Source: Hymenolepis diminuta (Eukaryota > Platyhelminthes > Cestoda > Cyclophyllidea > Hymenolepididae). Taken from it: 64,000 bases of DNA. The notes beneath the pieces are model-generated. The model did not search any database, was not told where the DNA came from, and saw only the letters and a list, made by a program, of their open reading frames with translations. Position numbers and translations under genes: made by a program. Location: positions 1,014,915 to 1,078,914 of the forward strand of contig CAADRB010000030.1 of NCBI GenBank assembly GCA_900708905.1, in the 5' to 3' direction. Shown here in pieces: positions 52,801 through 61,310 of this stretch; the first letter of the stretch is position 1; each line of letters starts with the position of its first letter.

Positions 52801-55800
52801 CACTTTTTGCTTTATTGTGATTGAAATAGGACTATTTCCTGCAAGATTTCCAATTATAAAAAATTAAATTTCGAATTGCGTTTCCCATCAAAATAGACAA
52901 CATGGGATTTTGTTGTGATTGAGACTAAGACCTTAAAATTCGACTGAAATAAGGGGAGAAGAGTCTGGATTACAAGTAGAATTTAGCGTAGGGTTAAATA
53001 GGGGAAAGGGAGGAGTGAACTAGAGAGGTCTTTATAAAAGGGTCACCAAATTTTATGATCGGACACCGCAGCACACAGGCGGTCAACCTGTCCATCACAC
53101 GATTAAATGGGGCACGATGACTAATCTGTTCACCGACCGCTGCTAACTCCAAATTCGACACCATTAAAGCTAGCCACTTCAGCGTCATGTAAATTTATCT
53201 CTCTCAGCTTTGAGTCATATCAGGTTTGAATCTGTGCCTACGTTCACACACCAGGGTGACATGCAAGAAGAAATTTAACACGTTTCCAAAATGATTTCTT
53301 TATACTCTTTAAAATAGTTAACTTCAGTAGGTAAGGATTGAATCTTAACTGTTGTATTGATTTGACTAGTATCAATTGGAGATTTTATAAATTTGAAAGC
53401 AGAAAGAGACTATGGGTGCCACAATCAGCTTGAGCGTATGCTTCAACGCTCTCATTTAAGAGGTCATGTGAAAAATAACTTCACACAACAAAACCATTCA
53501 GTCTTTCATAACGAACGAGACTGCATTTAGTCAACGTCACTCTATAGAGATTGGAAACTACCAATTTGATTATAAAGATAGTGATTTTTCTTTACAGAAA
53601 TACACGCTCATATCGATGGAAAGATCATTAAGAACTGTCACACAAGACCGCAGATTTATCTGTAATGGAGTCTCGTGTGGTTTGAGAAACTACGAGTGAA
53701 TGTTAATGTACTGATCGTAGTTCAAATAAAGTCCCATGTTATGTAAATTATATCCATGCCTAATTTTAATTGATTTTTAAACTTAGGAATTGCCTCCCGA
53801 TTACCAGAATTTCGAAGAGAACAGTACAATTTCTTTGTAACAAGTGCGTTAAGAAATTTTAAGAGCGAGACTTCAAAGATATCCACCTTCAATGAAGATA
53901 AAAGCTTTACTAGAAAATACGTTCCTCCCTAACAATGTAAACTAGTTGTGTCTGATGCAGAAAGACTCAAAATACAAGACCAAACTAAGAAACATATGAT
54001 AGACATTACCAAAACGCGAATGGATGACGTTTAATGCTGGTAAGATATACATTCACATTTGTCTGCTAGACTGTGAATCTTGTAAATACAATTTATTGCG
54101 ATTATACATATATGCAATGGCATTGAAGGATTGTCTCTAAATGTGTTTCGAAAATATGGGTATGGATGACAGCCGTTAGTTATTCCTCTTAATTTAAACA
54201 CGCCACTTGTCCATCTTAACTTTCGTTCTTCTGATTTGAGAAAGGTCACCGAGACAAACTCAGTCAGATTATAAAAGTAGCTTTACCAGGGATAAGAGTT
54301 TCTTTACGGCTCCCCTAACCTACAATTGACTCATTGAGTTTGACAAAATCACGACAGATGCACGTAGTTCTCAAGGCCGGTGTCAAAAATGCCGGCTGAC
54401 ACCGCTAACCGGATTGAAGATATAGCCGTGGAGATTGATCCGTGTTTACAATCACGCTTTAGGATTCATTCCGATCCTCAAATTCTTTATTAATACAGTA
54501 AAAATTGATCTGATGCCTCAACCTCAATCACTTCCATCATCATTCAGAGATCTCGCCCGTCTATGTAAAACTTCAGGACTGGAGAGGTCACTGGGACCAG
54601 GGTTACAGATGAAAAGGATTAGATCTCACATGATATGACCACATTCAAAATAACCCTATTCTCTTATCCCACAAGCTGACGGACATTACTTTGATGTAAA
54701 TCAACAGAATATATTATTCAGCACACCGACTAAGCGATGTAAAAAGTATTCACTTTTAAATGATACAGATATTCACAGATTCAGCAAATAAGGAAGTGGT
54801 ATTCTACAAACAAAGAAAAGAATAAATCTCAACATTATTCACCGAGGAAGTAATTTGCATGCGTTAACTTTACTCATTGAATGTATGTATGTATGCGAGT
54901 ATAATTTATCCAAGCAGAGTGGGGAGAAAATTTAAAGAATTTTAATGCAAATTGCGAACATACAAACTTTAAGGCAGACAGAATTTTAAATAGACAGGGA
55001 GACCTCTTGAATTCAGAAATTATCCGTATTGTTAAGGATTCATAAAGTGGTCGAATGAATACATGAGGATACAAGATAAAACAAAACATACATCTGGAAA
55101 TCATCAGTATTATAGCACATAAAACCTACTATAACTGCTCGAAATATGCTATTTCGCAATCACATTTTTGCCCTCCTATTCGAAAGTCTTAGATTCGAAA
55201 TAAAGTCTGAAGAGGTTGACCATTGCAGTAACGTTATATCTCTACAGATCTCCAAAAGACCTTCAGACCATTTAAGTGATCAAAAAGTTGTCAAATTATC
55301 GGCACTTTATGAAAATCGGTAATTAGTTGTCCCACCTCAATGAAAGTGGTAAATCACCATAGAAGTATATATCCAGACCGTCAAAAATGTAAGGCAAAGC
55401 TCTAGAATGAAGTTCCTAGTTATTTATGCAACTACAAGCGAATGCATGAGTAAAATGTTCTTTTATTCCGCTAAAAAATAATACTATTTAAAATATTTTA
55501 TTTTGAGTCTAGAAAAATGCTCCTCAATCACTGTATGCAAGAGTATGAAATCAATTCTTTCATGCGCGACCGAGATTCAGTAAAATGTATTAAAGCGTTC
55601 AACAAATTGTCAAACTTTCATTGTGGTAACTGCCAAACGAGCTCGCAAAAATTGCCCACAACTGTTAAATTGTTTAGAGAACTATGGAATTCCTCTGATT
55701 TAGTGGCTCATTTAGCCAATGAACTACGTGATACAATATCAATTAGTGTGCATTTGGTCATCTCATTAACTGAATGTGCATTAATGGGCATTAAGAGTCA

Positions 55801-58800
55801 TTGTGTCTGATGCTGTAGACACATTATCATCAAGCTATCGCCATGAGGAGGAAAAGTTGGCATCAGAGATTTTCAACAGAGTTGCTTTAGGCAATATGAG
55901 TGATCATATTAACGGAGCCTGAAAACCCATGTCATATGAATGGACAGCTTGTTGGGGTCAGGGTAACTACTAAGAATTGGTAGCTAATGCCAGGAAAAAC
56001 AGTTACGGACCAGAACGCCAAGACCTGACCGGGCCACAATGAGAGTTAAAGTCGGCAAGAGATAGAGGCCAAGGGCGATGGGAGGGCAGCGTAGGAGCAG
56101 TGTATGACCAACGCGCGTCTGTGCGTGTGTGAGAGTACAAAGGTAGTTTATAAGTCACTTGGGCAAGGACGCGCATGAAGTATGAGTGCGGATATACTTT
56201 CAAATGAAATGGGACAATTACAGAAAAAAGGAGAATCGATAACCTTGTTAAGATATGACAGCAGTTTCATAAAAAAATGTGATCAAAGGAGTAATTTTTG
56301 GAAAATGCACAGTCATCCTTCAAGCTTCGAAATGACTCTTATTGGATTACCAGTCCCTCTATTCTCTAATATTCTGCATTTTCAGGCTGCATTAATATCC
56401 GCTTAATTATAATTAATTGATCCTTATTCTCAAATTGATTAACAAGCTCATTATTAGCCCGAATTTCACTCTCGATTTGTAATCACAGCACAGTGCCCAA
56501 TTTCGCTCATGGATCTATTATCAATGGGGCTTTCTCAAAACTTTTTTACCAACATTTCATAACACATTTTCAGCTAGCTTAAGTAAGGATCTACTCATAT
56601 CGAGCTCGTGTCTTTTTTCACCCAGTAGATTATGTGAGTGTTACTAGTGTGGAAACATTAACAGTCAATAGCCTTCCTATTTAAGAGCGATCCTAAGTAG
56701 CTCTCCTGTGTCATTCACATTTGAAGCTAGTAGTGTTGAATTTTAACTATACTAACGAGATAACTTAATGTTAAAGTGCTGGTAGAAGCAAAACCTCTGA
56801 AAAACCTCGCCGTACAACTACAAAAACGTGAACTTTCTGTGTACGTCTTCGCATGGAAGACGATACAATGCTAAACTAATATTACCGGAAGTAGGACAAA
56901 ATAAGATTTCTTACACAAAGAGTTAGCGTCGACAAATCTGGTGGTTGGTGAGAGAGAGGATTTGAACTGTAAACGGAAATTCATCGAAATTAGAAGATCG
57001 AGAGATGGAAAGGGGGTTATCGGCTACTCACAAATGAGTGTGGGACGAGAAGGCACTGTGACACTGACCGTCATAAGAAAACTACAAATAGATGCAATCC
57101 CTTGTCATATAGACGACTGTGAAATGAGGATGATTACGAAACCATTTAAGATCGTGGCATTGTTAAAATATATCATCAAAAGGGGAAAACATGAAAATGC
57201 AAACACACCGAAGATACACGATTCAGATGTATTAGTTAAACTTCTTCTGCCGTCCCTTTTGCTTAGATCTTACCCACATTTAAATGCGTCAAATATATCT
57301 GATTCGGTCATAATCCACATAAGATTTTCGTCTAAAGATTGAGATAAGCAAATTTAAGGAAACATGTTAATTAGCTCTTTAACTGATGTTAAAAAACGGT
57401 AGCAATGTGAAAATTGCCCCAGAGTTGATTAGTTTCTGGACTGACAAATCATGACTAATTGGATTCTCAGAAATTGGAGCCATACAGGAGAAAGAGGTTT
57501 AGAATTAAAGAATCAGCGAGAGAAATGTTCAAAATGTGCAAATTTACGACGACGACGACAGAGAGCAAGATTCGAAATTTCCAATGCGGATAAATTTTTT
57601 TGAATACAAAACCCAAAATGCATACTAATTTGGGTGGGTGCGCGAGTGGAAATACATGAGTGAGACTGAAAATGATGGCATACGAATGATAAACGAGTCT
57701 AAAGTATCTATCGTTTACTGATTTCTTTCAAAGTTGATGTCATGATAAAGGAATCAAGAACACATTCATAGTTTGGAAAGAGGCCTAGAGCCTACTGTTC
57801 CACGGTTAGGAATTAAATTATCTAGGATTGAGGAACTTTGTGTGGAGTTATTCATTCTTCTCACAACTTTATCACCTTATCTTAACTCAGTCGATGCTTA
57901 ACTTACTCTCTGAATTTTAATCGTATTCTCATCGAGGATTTCTTTAGTTTGACTGGCCTCCGTTTTAGGCGGATGGATGAGAATGAGATCAGATGAGGAG
58001 GTTTCACTCTGAAGACTGGGGAGTCGACATAGTATATCCTTTTCATCTTCTTCAGATAAAATTGGACTGGTGAGACTTTTCCGTGATGCATTCAAAGCGT
58101 CGATTCGAGTTTCAGTAACCTCATTCTTGAGTCGGCAGATTTCTTCAAGATCCTTTTCTCGTTGCTACAATGAACGAAACCGGTAATAGGACTATAGATT
58201 CCATGCGTGTGTTAGCTTGTTGAAACGATCATAAACTCACCGATTCCAGCTCTAATATTCTCTGGGTCTTCTCTATCAACTTCTCATCTAGAGATCGGAT
58301 CTTTGATTGCTCATCTTGTTGCTCGGAAAGACGATTTTCAAGGTCATCGCGCTCTTTGATGAGAGATTCCAATTCCTCGCTCAATTCTTGACATCGGATC
58401 TGGAAAGAGAATAGTCATTATTGAATAGTGACTTACTCGATAATAGAGTGCAGCTTCAAGGTTTTGTTTGAGTTTTTCACAGGTGCGTTCAGATTCACGG
58501 AGCTGGATGATGGCTTGTTGACCGGCGTCAGCTTCATCTCTCCAATGCCTGGCCGAAGCTGCCGCATCTGCAAGTCTGGCTCGTTCTGTTCTCAATCGGT
58601 CTGCTTCTGCTCGAACTTCCGTAAGTTGTGAATGAACCTCCTCTAATTGGTCTGCCTGTTCGGAACTGAAGATGAAACAAATATTGTATTTCGGCATAGA
58701 TTAGATTATTTGAGATCTGCGTGAAGACTTTCTACTACTAATGGTACCGAAATCTCGCTTGAACACAACTACTCTTTCACAAAATTATTAGGTGAGACTA

Positions 58801-61310
58801 ACTTACTCAAAAGATCCCAATTTTCCATAATGCAACGACTGTGGTGTAAAGAAGAGACTTGCGACTGAGAAATAATGAAACTCAGTAGGAAGTGACTGAA
58901 AGATCCAGTCAAACGGTAACCTTTAGTGATGTAATACAAATGTAACCAACTCCAAAGATCTCTCAATCATTCTCTGAATATTTCAAATTTATAAACGGGA
59001 AGAGCGGTTAAGGCGTTAATTAGCCGAATGTCATGTTCGATCCTTAGCTGATGATGACATAATACCCAAGAAAATTGTTTGGATAGACACATCTAATCGA
59101 TGTCGTAGAAAGTTTAGCTATTGATTGCAACTAGCTCAACGGTAAGCCACGGTTCACTAATAAAATTCACATTCTAGGAGACTAAAATTATGCTATTACA
59201 CCATGGATGAAAGTAACTAACAAAAATTGAGAGTCTTCTCCCAAACAGAATCCAATCCCTGTTCTCGTCTTTCTTTAAAATAGAGACACTTTTAAAAGAC
59301 TGTATATACCAATTCATGTAATAATTAACAATTTCCAATATGGAACTACTATCTAAGAATCTAAAGTTTCCACAAAAGCTGATGAGGTAAACAACTATGA
59401 ATTGACTCCCCTAAGACTTGTTTACCTGATGCAGTAAACCATTTGCCTCGAATTACGTTAATGACTAACGTCGACTCCCTTCTAATTTATATGTTCAAGG
59501 CAAATGGAAAAATTAGCATTATCAGAGAAAAATTATAAACATGCCTTACATAAATACTCAATTACAAAAAATGGAAGTTTAGAAAGAATATTACGATTAT
59601 GTGACAATGTAAAAGCAAAATATTCATACTTGTCGTAACTATAGGCCAAATATATTATCAAATACTTATAAATTAAAACATTTTCGTTAAATCAAAAAAG
59701 ACTCAAAGTGAGCATCAGATTCTAAAAGAAAATATTCTGTATCTAAAAGGCATTAGGTCATCGAAAAAAATTGATGTGCAAGCTTAAGTATTTCTCTTAA
59801 TTCAACTTAGACTTGCTGTAACTTAATTTTACAAGAAAAATCATAATTACCAGAAGAAAGTTTTCTTATTTTTCTGCCATTATATTTCTGAAAAGAGGAT
59901 TTTCCATAAATATAAATATTATCCAGTGTAACCTACATGATCAAAGATTGTTGCCGTAATTTGGCTTTCGCTTTATTGATCTGTTCGACGATTTCCTTTT
60001 TCTCCTCCCCATCATTTATAATCTGGCTTTCCATCATACCAAGGACATTGTCCAAATCTCTGTGTTCACCAGGCTCTGATCGTTCCTTCATTGGTTTATC
60101 AGTAGGTGGTCGACTCTCATACCCCGTCTCAGAGGTAGCAGCTGTGTCAGTTTCAATGCTTTGTGGACTCTTTGAAATGTCACACCTCTCTTCACCATTT
60201 CGCTTAAAAGCAACGCCAATGAGATCCAGCGAGGAGGCCAAGGAACGACTACGTGCAATTTTGACACCGTAGGCCTTTTCAATTTCCTTCACATGTTGGG
60301 CAGAGGTAAGTGATCTGCTTGGTGACCAGTCGGGATGATGATCACAGATTCGATGTAGAACTTCCTCAGCTAACTATAAGAATGTCAGAAGCAAAACTAT
60401 GATGGAAAATGACAAACATACCAGAAAATACAACTCGACCCGACTTGAGAGAGCTTTTCGAAGGCTGTATCTCATTTCTGGGGATAGTTCATACGGTCCG
60501 GTTAAACTCACAGTCGTATCTGGAAACTCCGTTAACTGTAAAAGGGAAAGACATGCATGTTATATACTTTGAAAAATAAATATAAAATGTCTAATAAACA
60601 TTTACACTAGTAATTGATTCCATGATGCCTTTCTGAGTTTCGGTACTGAGATTACCCATAATGTCCCGAATATATTGTTCACGTCTTTTGCATTTAATTG
60701 CAGCGAGAAGAAGGAGCAAAGTTACCCTTTCTAACTCAGCTTTGGTTGAGGCTAAAATTTAAAGAGATATTTTTAAATGAAGATATTATAAGTTGGAAAT
60801 GAAGAATAACCCATAATACTTACGTGAGTCTGGAGAAAAAACTATTTCAAAAATACTAGGAGGAGCAATCATCACTAGATGCTGAAGTTCTTCCTGAAAT
60901 TTAATAAGTTCCTTCATAACATAAACCTATCAAATGAAAAATTTCAAGAAATATTTCTGAACTCACGATAAAATATTCCTCTAAGTTCTTTACAAGCATC
61001 TTCCAATTTTGAAGACGGGTGAATATACTTGCATTACTCAATAATGGTTCTACAGTAATCCAGTCATATTCAGCTCTAAAGTAAAAACTGTCTTCAGTTC
61101 AGAAAATTCTTTGATTTCAAAATATTTCCTTCAAGTAAATAAACACTATCTTAAAGAATATTGCAAAAGAAAATGAATCATCACTTACATTTCACAAAAT
61201 ACCCGATTTAGGAATATCCCATCTGTAAAATCTTTCAATTGGATTGGCAAATCATTACTCCAAAATGTAGTGCACCAAACAATTATATCCGAATTCAGGA
61301 AATCGTCCAT
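34519..61310 (-). CDS. CCDC88: CCDC88 (Girdin/Daple) family protein, 22 exons, 1232 aa, complete
   Basis: The family consists of HOOK-domain coiled-coil scaffolds that link receptors, Dishevelled and trimeric G proteins to actin and microtubules. Seen here: 22 minus-strand exons whose phases all agree give 3699 nt including the stop. Residues 1-200 match the HOOK domain (DGIFLNRVF near 30-38, LLLLLAAIKCKRREQYI near 122-138, LSTETQKGIM near 146-155). Residues about 320-950 are charged, heptad-like coiled coil. The coil ends in a family-like segment (EHYKNLPSPKK). Residues 950-1232 are basic and Ser/Pro/Asn-rich, and the protein ends E-Y-G-D-L, like the PDZ-binding end of vertebrate Daple as I recall it. 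At 1232 aa it is shorter than vertebrate Girdin or Daple (about 1870-2030) and near insect Girdin. The start ATG at 61308-61310 is in a good context (GCCATGG) with an in-frame TGA just upstream. The first five introns are 40-113 bp; later ones reach 7.7 kb. HOOK1-3 paralogues are an alternative, but the length and tail favour CCDC88. Confidence 0.85.
34805..36240. other. Girdin-like intron 21
   Basis: AT-rich, 1.4 kb. One 79-codon plus-strand ORF (35748-35987) without recognisable features. Nothing else seen. Confidence 0.5.
36241..36391 (-). CDS. CCDC88: Girdin-like exon 21
   Basis: Residues 1088-1138 (RIEAYIPNPIVPSHRK, KTSSLTNFSTQDRNSF, ending LQKTP). The acceptor is ATTCTAG and the donor GTAAGT, phase 2. 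Confidence 0.78.
36569..36640 (-). CDS. CCDC88: Girdin-like exon 20 (72 bp)
   Basis: Residues 1064-1088 (ENSSLSLRLQSSPHFPTTD). The acceptor is TTTCTAG and the donor GTGAGT, phase 1. Confidence 0.74.
36723..36867 (-). CDS. CCDC88: Girdin-like exon 19 (basic tail)
   Basis: Residues 1016-1064 (AYNETQVCDSKPLSRPPSIN, then PLPRRCLSDQQGRNIR). A TAG stop in this frame lies directly before the exon, so it must begin at the CTAG acceptor in phase 0. The frame is basic, Ser/Pro/Asn-rich and typical of the CCDC88 tail. The donor GTAATA is in phase 1. Confidence 0.76.
36940..37073 (-). CDS. CCDC88: Girdin-like exon 18, probable GC donor
   Basis: Residues 971-1015 (IKQIDLLSAPRNN, DGYLKDFQNFINNLEKRQM). 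The acceptor is ATTTAG. No GT donor before the in-frame stop leaves a phase compatible with exon 19. The only fitting end is CCT followed by GCAAGT, a GC-AG type donor; it restores phase 0 exactly. The end position is therefore less sure than the others. Confidence 0.65.
37258..37318 (-). CDS. CCDC88: Girdin-like exon 17 (61 bp)
   Basis: Residues 951-971 (DHDVYKLDNSRLVAKNKIEP). The acceptor is CTTTTAG and the donor GTGAGA, phase 1. Confidence 0.75.
37534..37585 (-). CDS. CCDC88: Girdin-like exon 16 (52 bp)
   Basis: Residues 933-950 (AKSTISFLQKARDALVK). The acceptor is TACTAG; the donor GTGAGT is in phase 0. It is small, but both sites and both phases fit. Confidence 0.75.
38120..38280 (+). 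repeat. Interspersed repeat R1, older partial copy
   Basis: Matches the middle of R1 (GACCGGTTAATAAGCACTGG, then CATGAAATTTGGATATCG). In Girdin intron 15. Confidence 0.5.
39043..39129 (-). CDS. CCDC88: Girdin-like exon 15 (end of coiled coil)
   Basis: Residues 904-933 (DELETIKRYRDRLEQKLLEH, then YKNLPSPKK). The shape Q-K-L-x-E-x-Y-K-x-x-x-P-S-P matches the segment closing the coil in vertebrate Girdin (recalled as D-Q-Y-K-F-Y-D-P-S-P). The acceptor is TTTTTAG and the donor GTACGT, phase 2. Confidence 0.83.
39550..40177 (+). mobile_element. Probable LTR of a retrotransposon (5' LTR plus primer-site start)
   Basis: A 628-bp block opens TGTATCTCTCCCC and closes CCTACA. It is pyrimidine-rich and more GC-rich than its surroundings, with an AATAAA at 40100-40105 followed by TGGTCCTTGTGC. 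Directly after it comes ATTTGGCGACTC, which looks like the beginning of a tRNA-primer site. No gag or pol frame follows, so only the end of the element remains. No second LTR seen in the window. In Girdin intron 14. Confidence 0.4.
41357..41502 (-). CDS. CCDC88: Girdin-like exon 14 (coiled coil)
   Basis: Residues 856-904 (EYEKRNAYLEKENRTLLLQL, then YREKLALR). The run of Leu and Asn/Gln after a charged lead resembles the distal coil of CCDC88 proteins. The acceptor is ATTTTAG and the donor GTAAGA, phase 2. Confidence 0.82.
41660..41900 (-). repeat. Interspersed repeat R1, older inverted copy
   Basis: Carries TTAATGGGCAGCTTATGTTC, CAGTGCTTATTGACTTG, GTCGGTCCCGCTTTTCCTTT and AGAATGATCTAGCATGAT, the same order as the inverted copies at 14 and 26 kb. 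In Girdin intron 13. Confidence 0.55.
44925..45080 (+). repeat. GC-richer fragment with a short tandem duplication
   Basis: AAGACTGGATAGGGA occurs twice about 29 bp apart, inside a block (GACACGCCCTGGGCGAAATC) richer in GC than its surroundings. Probably a fragment of a mobile element. A related motif, GAATGACCNCCCGCACTG, occurs at 44713 and 52127. Confidence 0.35.
46703..46935 (-). CDS. CCDC88: Girdin-like exon 13 (coiled coil)
   Basis: Residues 778-855. A Pro/Gly-rich start (TENGIGPKMTRVTHQ) gives way to coiled coil (LTREKDEVNELLKSTQHEL, ending HCRDFLK). The acceptor is TTGCAG and the donor GTAAGG, phase 0. Confidence 0.8.
47408..47555 (-). CDS. CCDC88: Girdin-like exon 12 (non-coiled linker)
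   Basis: Residues 729-778 (TCKESECQTTGEYQPEA, then RVVQPSRMQIS). Low helical propensity with several Cys, Pro and Gly suggests a break in the coiled coil. The acceptor is TTGTAG and the donor GTAATA, phase 1. It was found only by splice-site reading; no long ORF marks it. Confidence 0.72.
47556..49350. other. Girdin-like intron 11
   Basis: 1.8 kb. 48530-48600 (GAAAAGGTATTCTGGAGCTG, then AAATCTCGTATTCTATCG) aligns with 8345-8405 in the protocadherin intron, indicating a third diverged repeat family. Confidence 0.45.
49351..49621 (-). CDS. CCDC88: Girdin-like exon 11
   Basis: Residues 638-728 (QEKRSTRPMLVQTEDIL, SAESLRDILTDAMHQEL, ending TSGLY). The acceptor is CTTTAG. The donor GTAAGT is in phase 0. 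Confidence 0.8.
49963..50198 (-). CDS. CCDC88: Girdin-like exon 10 (coiled coil)
   Basis: Residues 560-638 (ELEQTVERCASHLDRI, later VDLEQAILDVITAIGE). The acceptor is AAATAG in phase 0 and the donor GTAAG in phase 2. Frame and composition match the flanking coiled-coil exons. Confidence 0.8.
50199..57906. other. Girdin-like intron 9
   Basis: 7.7 kb, the largest intron. It holds the R1 copy at 52230-52480, a CpG-richer patch at 55990-56170 and a (GTAT)n run near 54882. Two plus-strand ORFs (55517-55810, 97 codons from ATG; 56941-57342, 133 codons without an ATG start) have no recognisable domain. Confidence 0.45.
52230..52480 (+). repeat. Interspersed repeat R1, older direct copy
   Basis: Matches copy A in order: GAAGTGGCAAGACCGACC, TTAATAAACATCG, GAACTACCCATTAAGTAAAT and GTGAGGCTCTTTGATATC. 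In Girdin intron 9. Confidence 0.55.
57907..58164 (-). CDS. CCDC88: Girdin-like exon 9
   Basis: Residues 474-559. It begins QREKDLEEICRLKNE and continues through a less helical acidic/Ser stretch (SPILSEEDEKDILCRL, ETSSSDLI) to a GTAAGT donor in phase 0. It is followed by the longest intron, 7.7 kb; a missed in-phase exon there cannot be excluded. Confidence 0.8.
58241..58399 (-). CDS. CCDC88: Girdin-like exon 8 (coiled coil)
   Basis: Residues 421-473, coiled coil (IRCQELSEELESL, DEKLIEKTQRILELES). It is separated from exon 7 by a 37-bp intron with good GTAAGT and TTTCCAG ends. Phase 0 to 0. Confidence 0.82.
58437..58665 (-). CDS. CCDC88: Girdin-like exon 7 (coiled coil)
   Basis: Residues 344-420, a charged coiled coil (SEQADQLEEVHSQL, RAEADRLRTERARL, SERTCEKLKQNLEAAL). 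The acceptor is CTTCAG; its first T completes the codon left by exon 6. The donor GTAAGT is in phase 0. Confidence 0.83.
58666..59936. other. Girdin-like intron 6
   Basis: 1.27 kb, AT-rich; contains only the tRNA-like SINE fragment. Confidence 0.5.
58985..59060 (+). repeat. Possible tRNA-derived SINE fragment
   Basis: GCGGTTAAGGCGTTAATTAG followed at the right distance by ATGTTCGATCCT resembles polymerase III A and B boxes. It lacks a foldable acceptor stem, so it is not called as a tRNA gene. Confidence 0.25.
59937..60373 (-). CDS. CCDC88: Girdin-like exon 6
   Basis: Residues 199-344, the longest exon. It starts LAEEVLHRICDHHPDW, passes through a Ser/Thr-rich linker (SPQSIETDTAATSET, about 270-285), and enters the coiled coil (KKEIVEQINKAKAKLRQQ). 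It ends with AT before GTAGGT, phase 2, matching exon 7. Confidence 0.83.
60422..60535 (-). CDS. CCDC88: Girdin-like exon 5
   Basis: Residues 161-198, the end of the HOOK region (LTEFPDTTVSL, ending VELYFL). The acceptor is TTACAG and the donor GTATGT. The exon is phase 0 on both sides. Confidence 0.8.
60606..60751 (-). CDS. CCDC88: Girdin-like exon 4 (HOOK domain core)
   Basis: Residues 112-160. It carries the strongest family signature, a Leu-rich helix LLLLLAAIKCKRREQYI followed by LSTETQKGIMESI; vertebrate Girdin and Daple have a closely similar LLLLL helix and a D-T-Q-x-G-I-V segment here. The acceptor is TTTTAG, and the donor GTAAAT is in phase 0. Confidence 0.83.
60824..60926 (-). CDS. 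CCDC88: Girdin-like exon 3
   Basis: Residues 78-112 of the HOOK domain (VYVMKELIKFQEELQHL). The acceptor is GATAG and the donor GTAAGT, leaving one base (phase 1). Confidence 0.8.
60967..61075 (-). CDS. CCDC88: Girdin-like exon 2
   Basis: Residues 41-77 of the HOOK domain (EYDWITVEPLL, then NWKMLVKNLEEYF). The acceptor is TTTAG. The alternative AG two bases further in would give a stop at once, which fixes the start. The GTGAGT donor is in phase 0, and the next intron is only 40 bp. Confidence 0.82.
61189..61310 (-). CDS. CCDC88: Girdin-like exon 1 (start of HOOK domain)
   Basis: Begins with the start codon and encodes residues 1-41, opening MDDFLNSDIIVW and including DGIFLNRVF, a hallmark of the CCDC88 HOOK domain. 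It ends with AT (phase 2) before a GTAAGT donor. The following intron is 113 bp. Confidence 0.82.

Noticed and set aside
52481..52867. 128-codon plus-strand ORF
   Set aside because: Starts with TTG directly at the end of an old R1 copy, is partly mirrored by an antisense ORF, and has low-complexity hydrophobic content.
55517..55810. 97-codon plus-strand ORF starting with ATG
   Set aside because: Reads like a protein in places, but I found no family features, no neighbours in frame and no splice sites. A remnant of a mobile element is possible; I could not support it.
56941..57342. 133-codon plus-strand ORF in Girdin intron 9
   Set aside because: It has no ATG at its start, no recognisable domain and no splice context. 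A frame of this length is plausible by chance in a 7.7 kb intron.
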